DNA of 64,000 bases from Streptomyces actuosus (GTDB taxonomy: Bacteria > Actinomycetota > Actinomycetes > Streptomycetales > Streptomycetaceae). A program made the translations under genes and the position numbers. The notes under the pieces are model-generated. The model saw only the letters and a list, made by a program, of their open reading frames with translations. It was not told where the DNA came from and did no database searches. Numbering within the stretch: position 1 is the stretch's first letter; every line of letters starts with the position of its first letter. The stretch lies in contig NZ_JAFFZS010000018.1 of the NCBI RefSeq assembly GCF_016921115.1, forward strand, positions 1-64,000, given 5' to 3'. Below, in pieces: positions 7,525 to 15,512 of the stretch.

Positions 7525-8460
7525 TCAGTGCGCGATGCCGTCGATGATCTCGCGGGCGCCCTGGCGCAGGAGCGCCACCGCGACCGAGGTGCCGAGGGTG
7601 GCGGGATCCAGCCGCCCGGCCCACTCGTGGGCGTTCAGCCGGGTCTTGCCGTCCGGGGTGAACACGCAGGCGCGGAGGGAGAGTTCGCCACTGCGGTCGA
7701 CCCGCGCGTAACCGGCGATGGGGCTGTTGCAGTGGCCCTGCAGCACATGCAGGAACATCCGCTCCGCGGTGGCCTCCCGGTGGGTGTCCGGGTGGCCGAG
7801 CGCGCTGACGGCGTCGATGAGGTCGGTGTCGTCCTCACGGCACTGCAGGGCGAGGATGCCCGCGCCGATCGGCGGCATCATCGTCTCCGGGGGGAGCATC
7901 TCGCTGATCACGTCCCGCCGCCCGATCCGCTCCAGCCCGGACACCGCGAGAAGCAGCGCGTCCGCCTCGCCCGCCGCCAGTTTCTCCAGGCGCCGGTTGG
8001 CGTTGCCGCGGAACGGGACGCACCGCAGGTGCGGGTGGGTGGCGGCGAGCTGGGCGACGCGGCGGACCGATGAGGTGCCCACGCGGGTGCCGGGCGGCAG
8101 CTCGTCGAGGGTGAGCCCGCCGGGGTGGACGAGCGCGTCGCGGATGTCGTCCCGTGCGAGGAAGGCCGCGAACACCGTGCCGGCGGGCAGCGGCCGGTCG
8201 GCGGGCACGTCCTTGACGCAGTGCACGGCCAGATCGGCCTCACCGGCCAGCAGCGCCGCGTCGACCTCCTTGGTGAACGCGCCCTTGCCCTCCACCTGGG
8301 ACAGGTCGCCGAGCCACTTGTCGCCGGTGGTCCTCACCGGTACGACCGAGGTGCTCACTCCGGGGTGCACTGCGGTCAACTCGGCCCGGACACGCTCCAC
8401 TTGGGCCAGGGCCATGGGCGAGTCGCGGGAGACGATGCGGATCTGTTCCGGAACGGGCAT
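7525..8460 (-). CDS. hemC: Hydroxymethylbilane synthase (porphobilinogen deaminase)
   Basis: A 311-residue enzyme that polymerises four porphobilinogen units into hydroxymethylbilane in tetrapyrrole synthesis. Visible marks are IVSRDSPMALAQVERV at the N-terminus, HCVKDVPAD with the catalytic Asp, GTSSVRRVAQL, FRGNANRRLEKL and ERIGRRDVISEML. The dipyrromethane-cofactor cysteine is Cys244 in GHCNSPIAGYA. Most bacterial enzymes read GGCxxPIGxYA here, so this loop is unusual. The usual neighbours hemA, hemB and hemD are absent, which suggests a second copy separate from the main heme cluster. ATG 8460 gives family length; a GTG three codons upstream is possible. Confidence 0.93.
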   Translation of the reverse strand: MPVPEQIRIVSRDSPMALAQVERVRAELTAVHPGVSTSVVPVRTTGDKWLGDLSQVEGKGAFTKEVDAALLAGEADLAVHCVKDVPADRPLPAGTVFAAFLARDDIRDALVHPGGLTLDELPPGTRVGTSSVRRVAQLAATHPHLRCVPFRGNANRRLEKLAAGEADALLLAVSGLERIGRRDVISEMLPPETMMPPIGAGILALQCREDDTDLIDAVSALGHPDTHREATAERMFLHVLQGHCNSPIAGYARVDRSGELSLRACVFTPDGKTRLNAHEWAGRLDPATLGTSVAVALLRQGAREIIDGIAH

Positions 8461-8566
8461 GCGAGACACGATAGACCCTCCGGGGGCTCGGCATGCCGTG
8501 CTCCGGCCGGACGGCCGCCCGGTCTCCGGGCGAACTCCCGGCCGACCGGGGATCCCCGCCGCGGGC

Positions 8567-8613
8567 GGGCCGTTCGGCCGGAGCGCCGCTCGGGCCGTTC
8601 GGCCGGAGCGCCG
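8567..8613. repeat. Two 22-bp direct repeats upstream of hemC
   Basis: A 22-base unit starting GGGCCGTTCGGCCGG occurs identically at 8567-8588 and 8592-8613 (period 25). Each copy contains the palindrome GGCCGTTCGGCC-like core CCGTTCGG. They lie about 110-150 bases before the hemC start in the 344-base gap 8461-8804, which holds no gene. They could bind a regulator of hemC. Confidence 0.6.
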
Positions 8614-8804
8614 CGCCGGCCGCCCGTGCCCGAGATGAGGCGTCCCGCATCCGCGGCGTTTGCGGGAGATGCCCGCAGGTGGTGCCACGGGCGGTGTGCC
8701 CGGGGCACCACGGCCCTGATTCCCGGCGTCCGCCGGCCGGTGCGGGCCCGGGGCGGGCGGCCCGGCCCGGCGGTGGGGCCTGCCCGCCGTGTCGCGGGCC
8801 GGAC

Positions 8805-9581
8805 CTACACGTTGGTGTCGAAGGCGATGCCCGACGGCTTCGCCTCGGCGAGATGGGAGGCGAAGGAGCCGTCCTTCAGGCCGAAGTGGGCGCTGCCGAA
8901 GTCGTAGGCGCTCAGCTTGTCGCGCAGGCCCGCGGGGTATCCGTTCCAGCCGACCAGCGCCGGGTACTGCCAGGTGCCCTTGTGGTTCTCCGGGGGCTCG
9001 TCGTTCCCGTTCGCCAGACGGAAGCAGTGCGTGCGGATTCCGTCCTTGTGGTAGACGACCTTCGGGTGGGTGCCCTCGAAGCGGACCTGCGAGGCGGCGT
9101 GCACGGTGAACGAGCCGTGGTTGGAGGTGGAGACGTACTCGACCCGGTTGTCGCGCACCCACACCACGACGTGTTCCCAGTCGTGCCGGTGCCCGCCGAG
9201 GCCGATGCCCCAGATCGCCTGGTCCTTCTCGAAGTACAACCCGTAGATGATGGCGCACCAGCCGTTGTTGCAGGCGGAGCGGGAGTAGCTGTTGGTGTTG
9301 TCGAGGTCGGCGGCGTCGCGGCAGTTGCCGTTGAGGGCGCCGGTCGGCTTCAGGCCGGGATTGATCGAGCCGTCCGCGCCGATCGCCGGGGTGGCGTAGC
9401 AGCCGTCGGTGTCGTAGTCGAACGCGGGCTGGAAGGTGCGCTCCAGCGGGTTCGCGACCGAGGGCAGTGCCCCCGGAGGTGCGGCGAATGCCGTGGCGGG
9501 GAAGGCGACGACGAGCGCGAGAGCCGCGCCCAGTCCGGTGAGCCATCTCCTGCGGTGGGTCCGGAACGCGGGTGACGACAC
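8805..9581 (-). CDS. Secreted NLP / NPP1 family protein
   Basis: A 258-residue exported protein of the necrosis- and ethylene-inducing-like family. The N-terminus has basic residues, then WLTGLGAALALVVAFPATA and a signal-peptidase site near AFA-AP (about residue 33). The family's hallmark heptad GHRHDWE is intact at about residues 129-135. It supplies metal- and membrane-binding residues in cytolytic members. CRDAADLDN and SRSACNNGWCAIIYGLYFEKDQ are also typical. ATG 9581 precedes a classical signal peptide. Bacterial homologues may act on plant or microbial glycolipid membranes or be non-toxic. Neighbours give no clue. Confidence 0.92.
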   Translation of the reverse strand: MSSPAFRTHRRRWLTGLGAALALVVAFPATAFAAPPGALPSVANPLERTFQPAFDYDTDGCYATPAIGADGSINPGLKPTGALNGNCRDAADLDNTNSYSRSACNNGWCAIIYGLYFEKDQAIWGIGLGGHRHDWEHVVVWVRDNRVEYVSTSNHGSFTVHAASQVRFEGTHPKVVYHKDGIRTHCFRLANGNDEPPENHKGTWQYPALVGWNGYPAGLRDKLSAYDFGSAHFGLKDGSFASHLAEAKPSGIAFDTNV

Positions 9582-9711
9582 TGCGTCCTCCTCTGTATCG
9601 GGCGCAGCCCAACGGCTGTGGGGGGTAAGGGGGTTCAGCCTCCCGCAGTTTGCATGTCCGCGCCAAGAGGGCGTGGGTGCATCCGTGGTGAAGATCGGCC
9701 CAACAGCGGGG

Positions 9712-10713
9712 TCACGTGGGCGGGCCGGGCAGGTCGGCCGCCGACTCCTCGGGGGTGAGGTCCTGGCGCAGCCGCAGCCACGACGGCTGGCGCAGCAGAC
9801 CCGCGCGGGTACGGGTGCTGTAGCGGACCTCTCCGACCAGCCGGGGCAGCACCCAGTGCGCGTCCGCCGTCCGGGGCGCGGGGGTGAAGGGGCAGACGTC
9901 GGAGGCCAGCTTCCGCAGCAGCAGGGCCAGTTGCTCCCGCTCGGCCTCGCTCCACCCCGTCCCGACGGCTCCGACGTGACGCAGCGACCCGGCCGGCGTC
10001 CGCTGCCCCACCAGGACCGCGCCGGGAAGTCCGGACAGCCGGCCCCTGCCGGGCAGCCAGCCGCCGACGATCACGTCCTCGCCGCGCATGTTGCGGATCT
10101 TGATCCAGGAGCGGGAGCGCACCCCCGGTTCGTACACCGAGTCGAGCCGCTTGCACACCAGGCCCTCCAGGCCGTGCTCCCGCGTGGCGTGCAGGGCCTC
10201 GGCGCCGTGGCCGACGAGCGCGGCCGGAGTCGACCAGTACTCCCCGTCCAGTCCGAGATCCCGGAGGATCGCGCGGCGCCGCACGTACGGCAGTGCGAGC
10301 AGCGGGTGTCCGGCGAGGTGCATCACGTCGAACAGCGCCAGGTGTACCGGCGCCTCGGCGGCCCGGCGGGCCGCGCGGCGCGGGGCGTGGGTCAGCCCCA
10401 TGCGGGACTGGAGAGCCTGGAAGTCGGCGCGACCGTGCGCGTCGAGCACCAACACCTCGCCGTCCAGCACTGCGGCGGTGGCGCCGAGTGTGCCCCCCAG
10501 TGGTAGCAGCTCGGGGTAGGCGGCGGTGACGATGTCTCCGGACCGGGCCCGCAGCACCACGCTGCCGTCGCCGGCCAGATAGGCCACCACCCGCTGCCCG
10601 TCCTGCTTGGTCTCGTACGCCCAGCGCGCGTCCTGTCCGGCGGGCGGCAGGGTGCCGGGGGTCGCGAGCATGGGGGAGATCAGCGGCAGGGTCACGGTCG
10701 AAGGTGTCGACAC
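9712..10713 (-). CDS. ATP-dependent DNA ligase (LigC / LigD-ligase type)
   Basis: A 333-residue two-domain ligase. Motif I YETKQDGQR has the adenylated Lys36. Motif III is seen as LDGEVLVL and LFDVMHL. Motif IV is EGLVCKR and motif V is SWIKIR. The OB-fold domain follows (GGWLPGRGRL to LRQDLTPEES). It seals nicks using ATP, unlike the essential NAD-dependent LigA. Stand-alone enzymes of this size act in base-excision or end-joining repair in actinomycetes. No ku or polymerase gene is nearby. The GTG start at 10713 was taken because upstream residues are low-complexity; a later GTG or ATG is possible. Confidence 0.9.
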   Translation of the reverse strand: MSTPSTVTLPLISPMLATPGTLPPAGQDARWAYETKQDGQRVVAYLAGDGSVVLRARSGDIVTAAYPELLPLGGTLGATAAVLDGEVLVLDAHGRADFQALQSRMGLTHAPRRAARRAAEAPVHLALFDVMHLAGHPLLALPYVRRRAILRDLGLDGEYWSTPAALVGHGAEALHATREHGLEGLVCKRLDSVYEPGVRSRSWIKIRNMRGEDVIVGGWLPGRGRLSGLPGAVLVGQRTPAGSLRHVGAVGTGWSEAEREQLALLLRKLASDVCPFTPAPRTADAHWVLPRLVGEVRYSTRTRAGLLRQPSWLRLRQDLTPEESAADLPGPPT

Positions 10714-11133
10714 CCGCGCGCCCGGGCACGCGTCCGGCCCGCGGGTTTCCCCTGAACGGCGCCGCCCGGCCGGCCGTGTCCACCCCCCGATCCGCTGCCC
10801 GCCGGGTCGTGGCGGCGGATCGCCCGAGCGAGCCCTCGGGCGGCAATCGGTCGACTCGCGCAACGACTGGTCGGGGGCGGCGGCCGGGACGCCGGTGCAC
10901 GCGGCATGCGGCTCGCGGGCGCCGACCGGACGCCCGAGGAACTGCGCCGGCCGGCCACCCCTTTCCGCCGCACGGTCGGCGGCTTCCCGTGCTCACCGCC
11001 GCGGACGACGGGGAGCAGCGGCACCGACGGCTCCGGCGGCGATGTCGGGACCGCCGGGGCACCCCAGTGGTCCGAGCCTCGCCTACCGTCCAGTAATATC
11101 GCGCGCCAGGCCGTCGCCCCCTCGGGAGGACCC
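10714..11133. other. Gene-free divergent region
   Basis: 420 bases between the divergent ligase and DoxX-like genes. Open frames here have poor codon structure. A possible -10 TAATAT occurs at 11094-11099 before the DoxX-like gene, without a clear -35. Confidence 0.5.
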
Positions 11134-11508
11134 GTGTCCCCACGCTCGCCCCTGCTGCTCGCCGGTCTGCTGGCCGCCGCGGGTGCCGCCCACTTCGCCG
11201 CCCCGCGCCAGTTCGATGCGATCGTGCCGCGCTCACTGCCCGGCTCGCCCCGGGCCTGGACCTACGTCAGCGGTGCTGCCGAGCTCGCCCTCGCGGCCGG
11301 CGTCGCCCTGCCCCGCACCCGGCGCCGGGCGGCCCTCGCCGCGGCCGGGTTCTTCGTCGGTGTCTTCCCCGCCAATGTGAAGATGGCGGTGGACTGGCGC
11401 GACCGGCCCACCCCGCAGCGGGCCGCCGCTGTCGGGCGGCTGCCGCTGCAGGTGCCCCTGGTCCTGTGGGCCCGTGGTGTCGCCCGCACCGCCGGGGGGC
11501 GCGCGTGA
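11134..11508 (+). CDS. DoxX-like small membrane protein
   Basis: A 124-residue integral membrane protein with about four helices: LLLAGLLAAAGAAHFA, WTYVSGAAELALAAGVAL, AALAAAGFFVGVFPANVKMA and VGRLPLQVPLVLWARG. This layout, with the NVKMAVDW segment, matches the DoxX/MauE-like group of small quinone- or thiol-linked membrane proteins. Function in this group is poorly defined. GTG 11134 is preceded by GGGAGGA. The stop overlaps the GTG of the peroxiredoxin gene (GTGA), which suggests a shared redox role. Confidence 0.8.
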   Translation: MSPRSPLLLAGLLAAAGAAHFAAPRQFDAIVPRSLPGSPRAWTYVSGAAELALAAGVALPRTRRRAALAAAGFFVGVFPANVKMAVDWRDRPTPQRAAAVGRLPLQVPLVLWARGVARTAGGRA

Positions 11509-11972
11509 GTGCCCTGCCGCAGGCCGGTGACCGGATCGAGGACTTCGAGCTGCCCGACGAGACCGGAACGCCCCGCAGGCTGTCGAAGCTGCTGAGCGGC
11601 GGGCCCGTCGTGCTCTTCTTCTACCCGGCCGCCCTGACGCCCGGCTGCACCGCCGAGGCCTGCCACTTCCGCGACCTGGCCGCCGAGTTCGCCGCGGTCG
11701 GCGCCCGCGCGGTCGGGATCAGCGGTGACGCCGTCGAGCGGCAGCAGGAGTTCGCCGGCCGCCACGGCCTCGGCATGACGCTGCTGTCCGACGTCGACGG
11801 TACGGTCCGCAAGCGGTTCGGCGTGCAGCGCGGCGTCACCCTGGCCCCCACGCGCAGGGCCACGTTCGTCATCGCCGAGGACCTCACCGTCCTGGAGGTC
11901 GTCCGCAGCGAGCTCCGCATGAACATCCACGCCGACCGGGCCCTCGCCGCCCTGCGGGCCCACCGGGGCTGA
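11505..11972 (+). CDS. Peroxiredoxin (BCP/PrxQ type)
   Basis: A 155-residue thioredoxin-fold peroxidase that reduces hydroperoxides. The peroxidatic Cys lies in LTPGCTAEACHFRD at about residue 48. The second Cys five residues on is the resolving position of the PrxQ/BCP class, giving an intramolecular disulfide recycled by thioredoxin. VVLFFYPAAL and LLSDVDGTVRKRFGV are further family marks. The GTG start overlaps the stop of the DoxX-like gene. A hairpin terminator follows. Confidence 0.93.
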   Translation: MSALPQAGDRIEDFELPDETGTPRRLSKLLSGGPVVLFFYPAALTPGCTAEACHFRDLAAEFAAVGARAVGISGDAVERQQEFAGRHGLGMTLLSDVDGTVRKRFGVQRGVTLAPTRRATFVIAEDLTVLEVVRSELRMNIHADRALAALRAHRG

Positions 11973-11996
11973 TCCGCCCCTCCCGGGCCCGGCCCG

Positions 11997-12026
11997 CCCC
12001 GCCCCGGCCCGCTCGCCGGGGCGGGG
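11997..12026. terminator. Terminator of the DoxX-peroxiredoxin pair
   Basis: 11-bp perfect inverted repeat CCCCGCCCCGG / CCGGGGCGGGG with loop CCCGCTCG, starting 24 bases after the peroxiredoxin stop. Confidence 0.75.
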
Positions 12027-12181
12027 GTCACGCACGGTGACCGGTCACGACCGCCCCTCGGAATCCGCGCACGCGTCCGCCGCCCGCGGGGGGAGCCGTG
12101 TTGCCGGCCCTGCACGGCCCTCCTGAGCTGCGCGGGTGCCGAATGGTTGAAGCGTCAGGCCAAGAGGACCATCCTGGCGAT

Positions 12182-14536
12182 ATGGAGCAAGTCGCCGCCG
12201 CGGCGGTCGTCGATACGCGGGGTGTGGTGACCGGGTGGAGCGAGGGCGCCCGGCGGCTGACCGGACGCCGGGCCGAGGAAGCCGTCGGGCGGTCCGCGCG
12301 CGACCTGCTCGCCGAGCCCCTGCCACCCCGGGTGCTGCGGTCCCTGATCGGCACCGTCCTGCTCCGGCACCGCGACGGCTCCGCCGTGTCCGTGCGGATC
12401 AGAGGCTGCCCGCTGCAGGGCGCGGACGGCACCCCGTACGCGTACGCGGTGACCGCCGAGCCGTCGGCCGGGACCGGGCCGTCCGCCGGCCACGAGCCGA
12501 CGCTGGCCGGGCAGGCCTTCCAGCAGGCCTCGATGTCGATGTCCGTCTTCGACACCCGCCAGCGCTACCTGAGACTCAACGACGCCACCTGTCAGGTGCT
12601 GGGCGTCGACCAGGAGGACCTGCTCGGCCGGCACTACGCCGACACCGCCGAGGACACCGAGCACAGCCAGGGTCTTCTCGGGCATCTGCGCGAGGTCGCC
12701 CGCACCGGCTGCCCCGTCCGCTACGAGAGTTTCGTCCGCGCGCCCACCGGCCTGCGGGAACACGCCTGGAACATCGAGATGTGGCCGGTCCGCGACGCCC
12801 GCGACGAACTCACCGGCGTCGGCCTCGCCGCCTTCGACAGCACCGACCAGTACTGGGCCCGGCAGCGGCTCGCCCTCCTCAACGAGGCCGCGACCACCAT
12901 CGGCACCACCCTCGACGTGGTCCGCACCGCCGAGGAACTCGTCTCCCTGGTCACCCCCCGGTTCGCCGACTTCGTCAGCGTCGACCTGCTGGAGTGGGTG
13001 CTCGGCGCGGACGAACCGCCCGCCGCGGCGCCCGAGGAGATCGTCCTGCGGCGCGTCGCCCACGGCTCCTCCCACCAGGGCACCCCGGAGGCGTCCGTCC
13101 GGCTCGGTGAGACGGACCTCTACCCGCCGTACTCGCCGCCCGCCCGCGCTCTGCGCGAGGGCCGGCCCGTACTCAGCGGCGCCGGCGACCCCGGCTTCGA
13201 CCGCTGGGTCGCGGAACGCGACGCCCACGCCCCCGAGGGCAGCTCCTACCGCGAGGGCGCCCACTCCCTGCTCGCGGTGCCGCTGCGGGCCCGCGGAACG
13301 ATCCTCGGCGTGGCGGTGGCGGTGCGGATCACGCAGCCGCGGCCGTACGCCGACGACGACGCCGCCCTCGCCGAGGAACTGGCCAGCAGGGCCGCCGTCT
13401 GCGTGGACAACGCCCGCCGCTTCGCGCGGGAACGCACCACCGCCCTGGTCCTCCAGCACAGCCTGCTGCCGCGCGGACTGCCCGGTCAGGCCGCCGTGGA
13501 CGTCGCCCACCGCTACCTGCCGTGCGGATCGCTCGCCGGGATCGGCGGCGACTGGTTCGACGTCATCCCGCTCTCCGGCAGCCGGGTCGCGCTCGTCGTC
13601 GGCGACGTCGTCGGCCACGGAATCCCCTCCACGGCGACGATGGGCCGGCTGTGCATGGCGGTGCGCACCCTCGCCGACGTCGACCTCGCCCCGGACGAAC
13701 TGCTCACCCACCTCGACGACCTCGTCACCCACCTCGCCGCCAACGGTGACGGCGGCGAGGTCGCCGAACTCGGCGCCACCTGCCTCTACGCCGTCTACGA
13801 CCCCGTCGACCGCAGCCTGCGCCTCGCCGCGGCCGGGCACCCGGCGCCGGCCGTCGTCCTTCCCGACGGCACCGCGCACCTCGTGCCCATGAGCGCCGGA
13901 CCCCCGCTCGGAGTGGGAGGCCTGCCCTTCGAGGCGGCCGAACTCCAGCTGCCCGAGGGCTCCGTCGTCGCCCTCTACACCGACGGCCTCGTCGAGAACC
14001 GCGATCAGGACGTCGACCAGGCCACCGAGGAGCTGCGCCGGGCGCTGACCACCCCCACGGAGAACCTCGACACCCTGTGCGACAGGGTGCTCAAGGCCGT
14101 CCTGCCGGAGGAACCCGCGGACGACGTCGCCCTGCTGCTGGCCCGCACCCGCGCGCTCGGCGCCGACCGGGTCGCCACCTGGGACGTGCCGCCGGACCCG
14201 GCGCACGTGGCCGCCACCCGGCAGGCCGCCACCGAGCAGCTCGCCGCCTGGGGCCTGGAGGACGCGGCCTTCGTCACCGAACTGGTCGTCAGTGAGCTCG
14301 TCACCAACGCCATCCGCTACGGCGCCCCGCCCATCCAGCTTCGGCTGATCCGCGACCGCGCCCTGATCTGCGAGGTGTCCGACGGCAGTTCCACCTCCCC
14401 GCACCTGCGCCGGGCCCACGCCTTCGACGAGGGCGGGCGCGGCCTGCTGCTGGTCGCGCAGCTCACCCAGCGCTGGGGCAGTCGGCAGACCACCGGCGGC
14501 AAGACGATCTGGGCCGAGCAGCCGCTGCCCGAGTGA
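12182..14536 (+). CDS. PAS-GAF-SpoIIE phosphatase with C-terminal RsbW-like ATPase
   Basis: A 784-residue signalling protein. Order of domains: PAS (about 1-85, VVDTRGVVTGWSEGARRLTG), second PAS (about 110-230, FDTRQRYLRLNDATCQVLG), GAF (about 235-415), PP2C/SpoIIE phosphatase (about 430-645, with GGDWFDVIPLSG and VVGDVVGHGIPSTATMG holding metal-binding Asp residues), and GHKL ATPase (about 655-784, VVSELVTNAIRYG with the N-box Asn, and GRGLLLVAQL). Such proteins dephosphorylate anti-anti-sigma factors and may also act as anti-sigma kinases, here in one chain. It is cytoplasmic. The start is uncertain: ATG 12182 begins right at the PAS domain, and ATG 12143 is an alternative. No sigma or anti-anti-sigma gene is adjacent. 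Confidence 0.92.
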   Translation: MEQVAAAAVVDTRGVVTGWSEGARRLTGRRAEEAVGRSARDLLAEPLPPRVLRSLIGTVLLRHRDGSAVSVRIRGCPLQGADGTPYAYAVTAEPSAGTGPSAGHEPTLAGQAFQQASMSMSVFDTRQRYLRLNDATCQVLGVDQEDLLGRHYADTAEDTEHSQGLLGHLREVARTGCPVRYESFVRAPTGLREHAWNIEMWPVRDARDELTGVGLAAFDSTDQYWARQRLALLNEAATTIGTTLDVVRTAEELVSLVTPRFADFVSVDLLEWVLGADEPPAAAPEEIVLRRVAHGSSHQGTPEASVRLGETDLYPPYSPPARALREGRPVLSGAGDPGFDRWVAERDAHAPEGSSYREGAHSLLAVPLRARGTILGVAVAVRITQPRPYADDDAALAEELASRAAVCVDNARRFARERTTALVLQHSLLPRGLPGQAAVDVAHRYLPCGSLAGIGGDWFDVIPLSGSRVALVVGDVVGHGIPSTATMGRLCMAVRTLADVDLAPDELLTHLDDLVTHLAANGDGGEVAELGATCLYAVYDPVDRSLRLAAAGHPAPAVVLPDGTAHLVPMSAGPPLGVGGLPFEAAELQLPEGSVVALYTDGLVENRDQDVDQATEELRRALTTPTENLDTLCDRVLKAVLPEEPADDVALLLARTRALGADRVATWDVPPDPAHVAATRQAATEQLAAWGLEDAAFVTELVVSELVTNAIRYGAPPIQLRLIRDRALICEVSDGSSTSPHLRRAHAFDEGGRGLLLVAQLTQRWGSRQTTGGKTIWAEQPLPE

Positions 14537-14552
14537 CCCCCGGCGCGCCCCG

Positions 14553-14585
14553 CGGCACGGTCGGCGCCGCTCCCGCACCGTGCCG
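14553..14585. terminator. Terminator of the SpoIIE-type phosphatase gene
   Basis: 9-bp perfect arms CGGCACGGT / ACCGTGCCG, 16 bases after the stop. The remaining gap to 14724 shows nothing. Confidence 0.7.
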
Positions 14586-14723
14586 TCGCTGCGGCGAACA
14601 GACCCGTCGGCCGCCACGAGGCCCCCGCCCGCCGCTGCGCGCGTTCCCGGCGCCGCCGAGGGCGCGGTCGCCGCGGCAGGACCGGGGGACGCGCGCGGCT
14701 GACCGGGCGCCCCCCGCCCCGCG

Positions 14724-15344
14724 TCACTCGAACCGCGCGGTGTCCCCCGCTCCGCGCCGCACGATCTCCGGCTCGCCACTGGAGAAGTCGATCACCGTCG
14801 TGGGCTCGGTGCCGCATTCGCCGGAGTCGACCACCGCGTCCAGCACGTGGTCGAGCCGGTCCTTGATCTCCCAGCCCTGGGTCATCGGCTCGTCCTCGCC
14901 CGGCAGCAGCAGCGTGCTCGACAGCAGCGGCTCGCCCAGCTCGGCCAGCAGGGCCTGCGTGACCACGTGGTCGGGGATGCGCACCCCCACAGTCTTCTTC
15001 TTCGGGTGCTGGAGCATCCGCGGCACCTCCTTCGTCGCCGGCAGGATGAAGGTGTAGCTGCCCGGCGTGGAGGCCTTGACGGCGCGGAACACGTCCTTGT
15101 CGACCCGGACGAACTGTCCGAGCTGGGCGAAGTCCTGGCACACCAGGGTGAAGTGGTGCCGGTCGTCCAGGTTGCGGATGCCGCGGATCCGCTCGGTGCC
15201 GTCGCGGCTGCCGAGCCGGCAGCCCAGTGCGTAGCACGAGTCCGTCGGGTAGGCGACGAGCGCGCCCTGCCGGATGCTCTCGGCGATCTGGGAGATGGTG
15301 CGCGGCTGGGGGTTGTCGGGGTGCACGTCGAAGTACTTCGCCAT
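14724..15344 (-). CDS. Sua5/YciO/YrdC family threonylcarbamoyl-AMP synthase-like protein
   Basis: A 206-residue YrdC-fold protein. Marks are VAYPTDSCYALGCRLGSRDG, HFTLVCQDFAQLGQFVRVD, SYTFILPATKEVPRML, KKTVGVRIPDH and LLSSTLLLP. The PTDSCYAL and KKTVGVRIPDH wording fits the YciO branch rather than the essential TsaC/Sua5 branch. TsaC makes threonylcarbamoyl-AMP for the t6A modification of tRNA, and YciO has weak activity of the same kind. It is a single-gene unit, divergent from the regulator at 15513. Confidence 0.88.
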   Translation of the reverse strand: MAKYFDVHPDNPQPRTISQIAESIRQGALVAYPTDSCYALGCRLGSRDGTERIRGIRNLDDRHHFTLVCQDFAQLGQFVRVDKDVFRAVKASTPGSYTFILPATKEVPRMLQHPKKKTVGVRIPDHVVTQALLAELGEPLLSSTLLLPGEDEPMTQGWEIKDRLDHVLDAVVDSGECGTEPTTVIDFSSGEPEIVRRGAGDTARFE

Positions 15345-15512
15345 CCGCCGAGCTTAGCCGCCGCCGCAGCCCCCGCGGGGCAGCCCGGCCTCGGGCCCGC
15401 CGCACCCCGCCCCACGTGCACCGGCACCGGTCTGCGCACGAGAGGGGGGAACGTGAGGTAACGTCCGCCCGGCAGAGCGGAGATCCCGGCGAGGAACGAG
15501 GAGAAGGCCGAT

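Noticed and set aside
12155..14779. Long antisense frame over the SpoIIE-type gene
   Set aside because: Mirror frame only; all phosphatase and ATPase motifs are on the plus strand.
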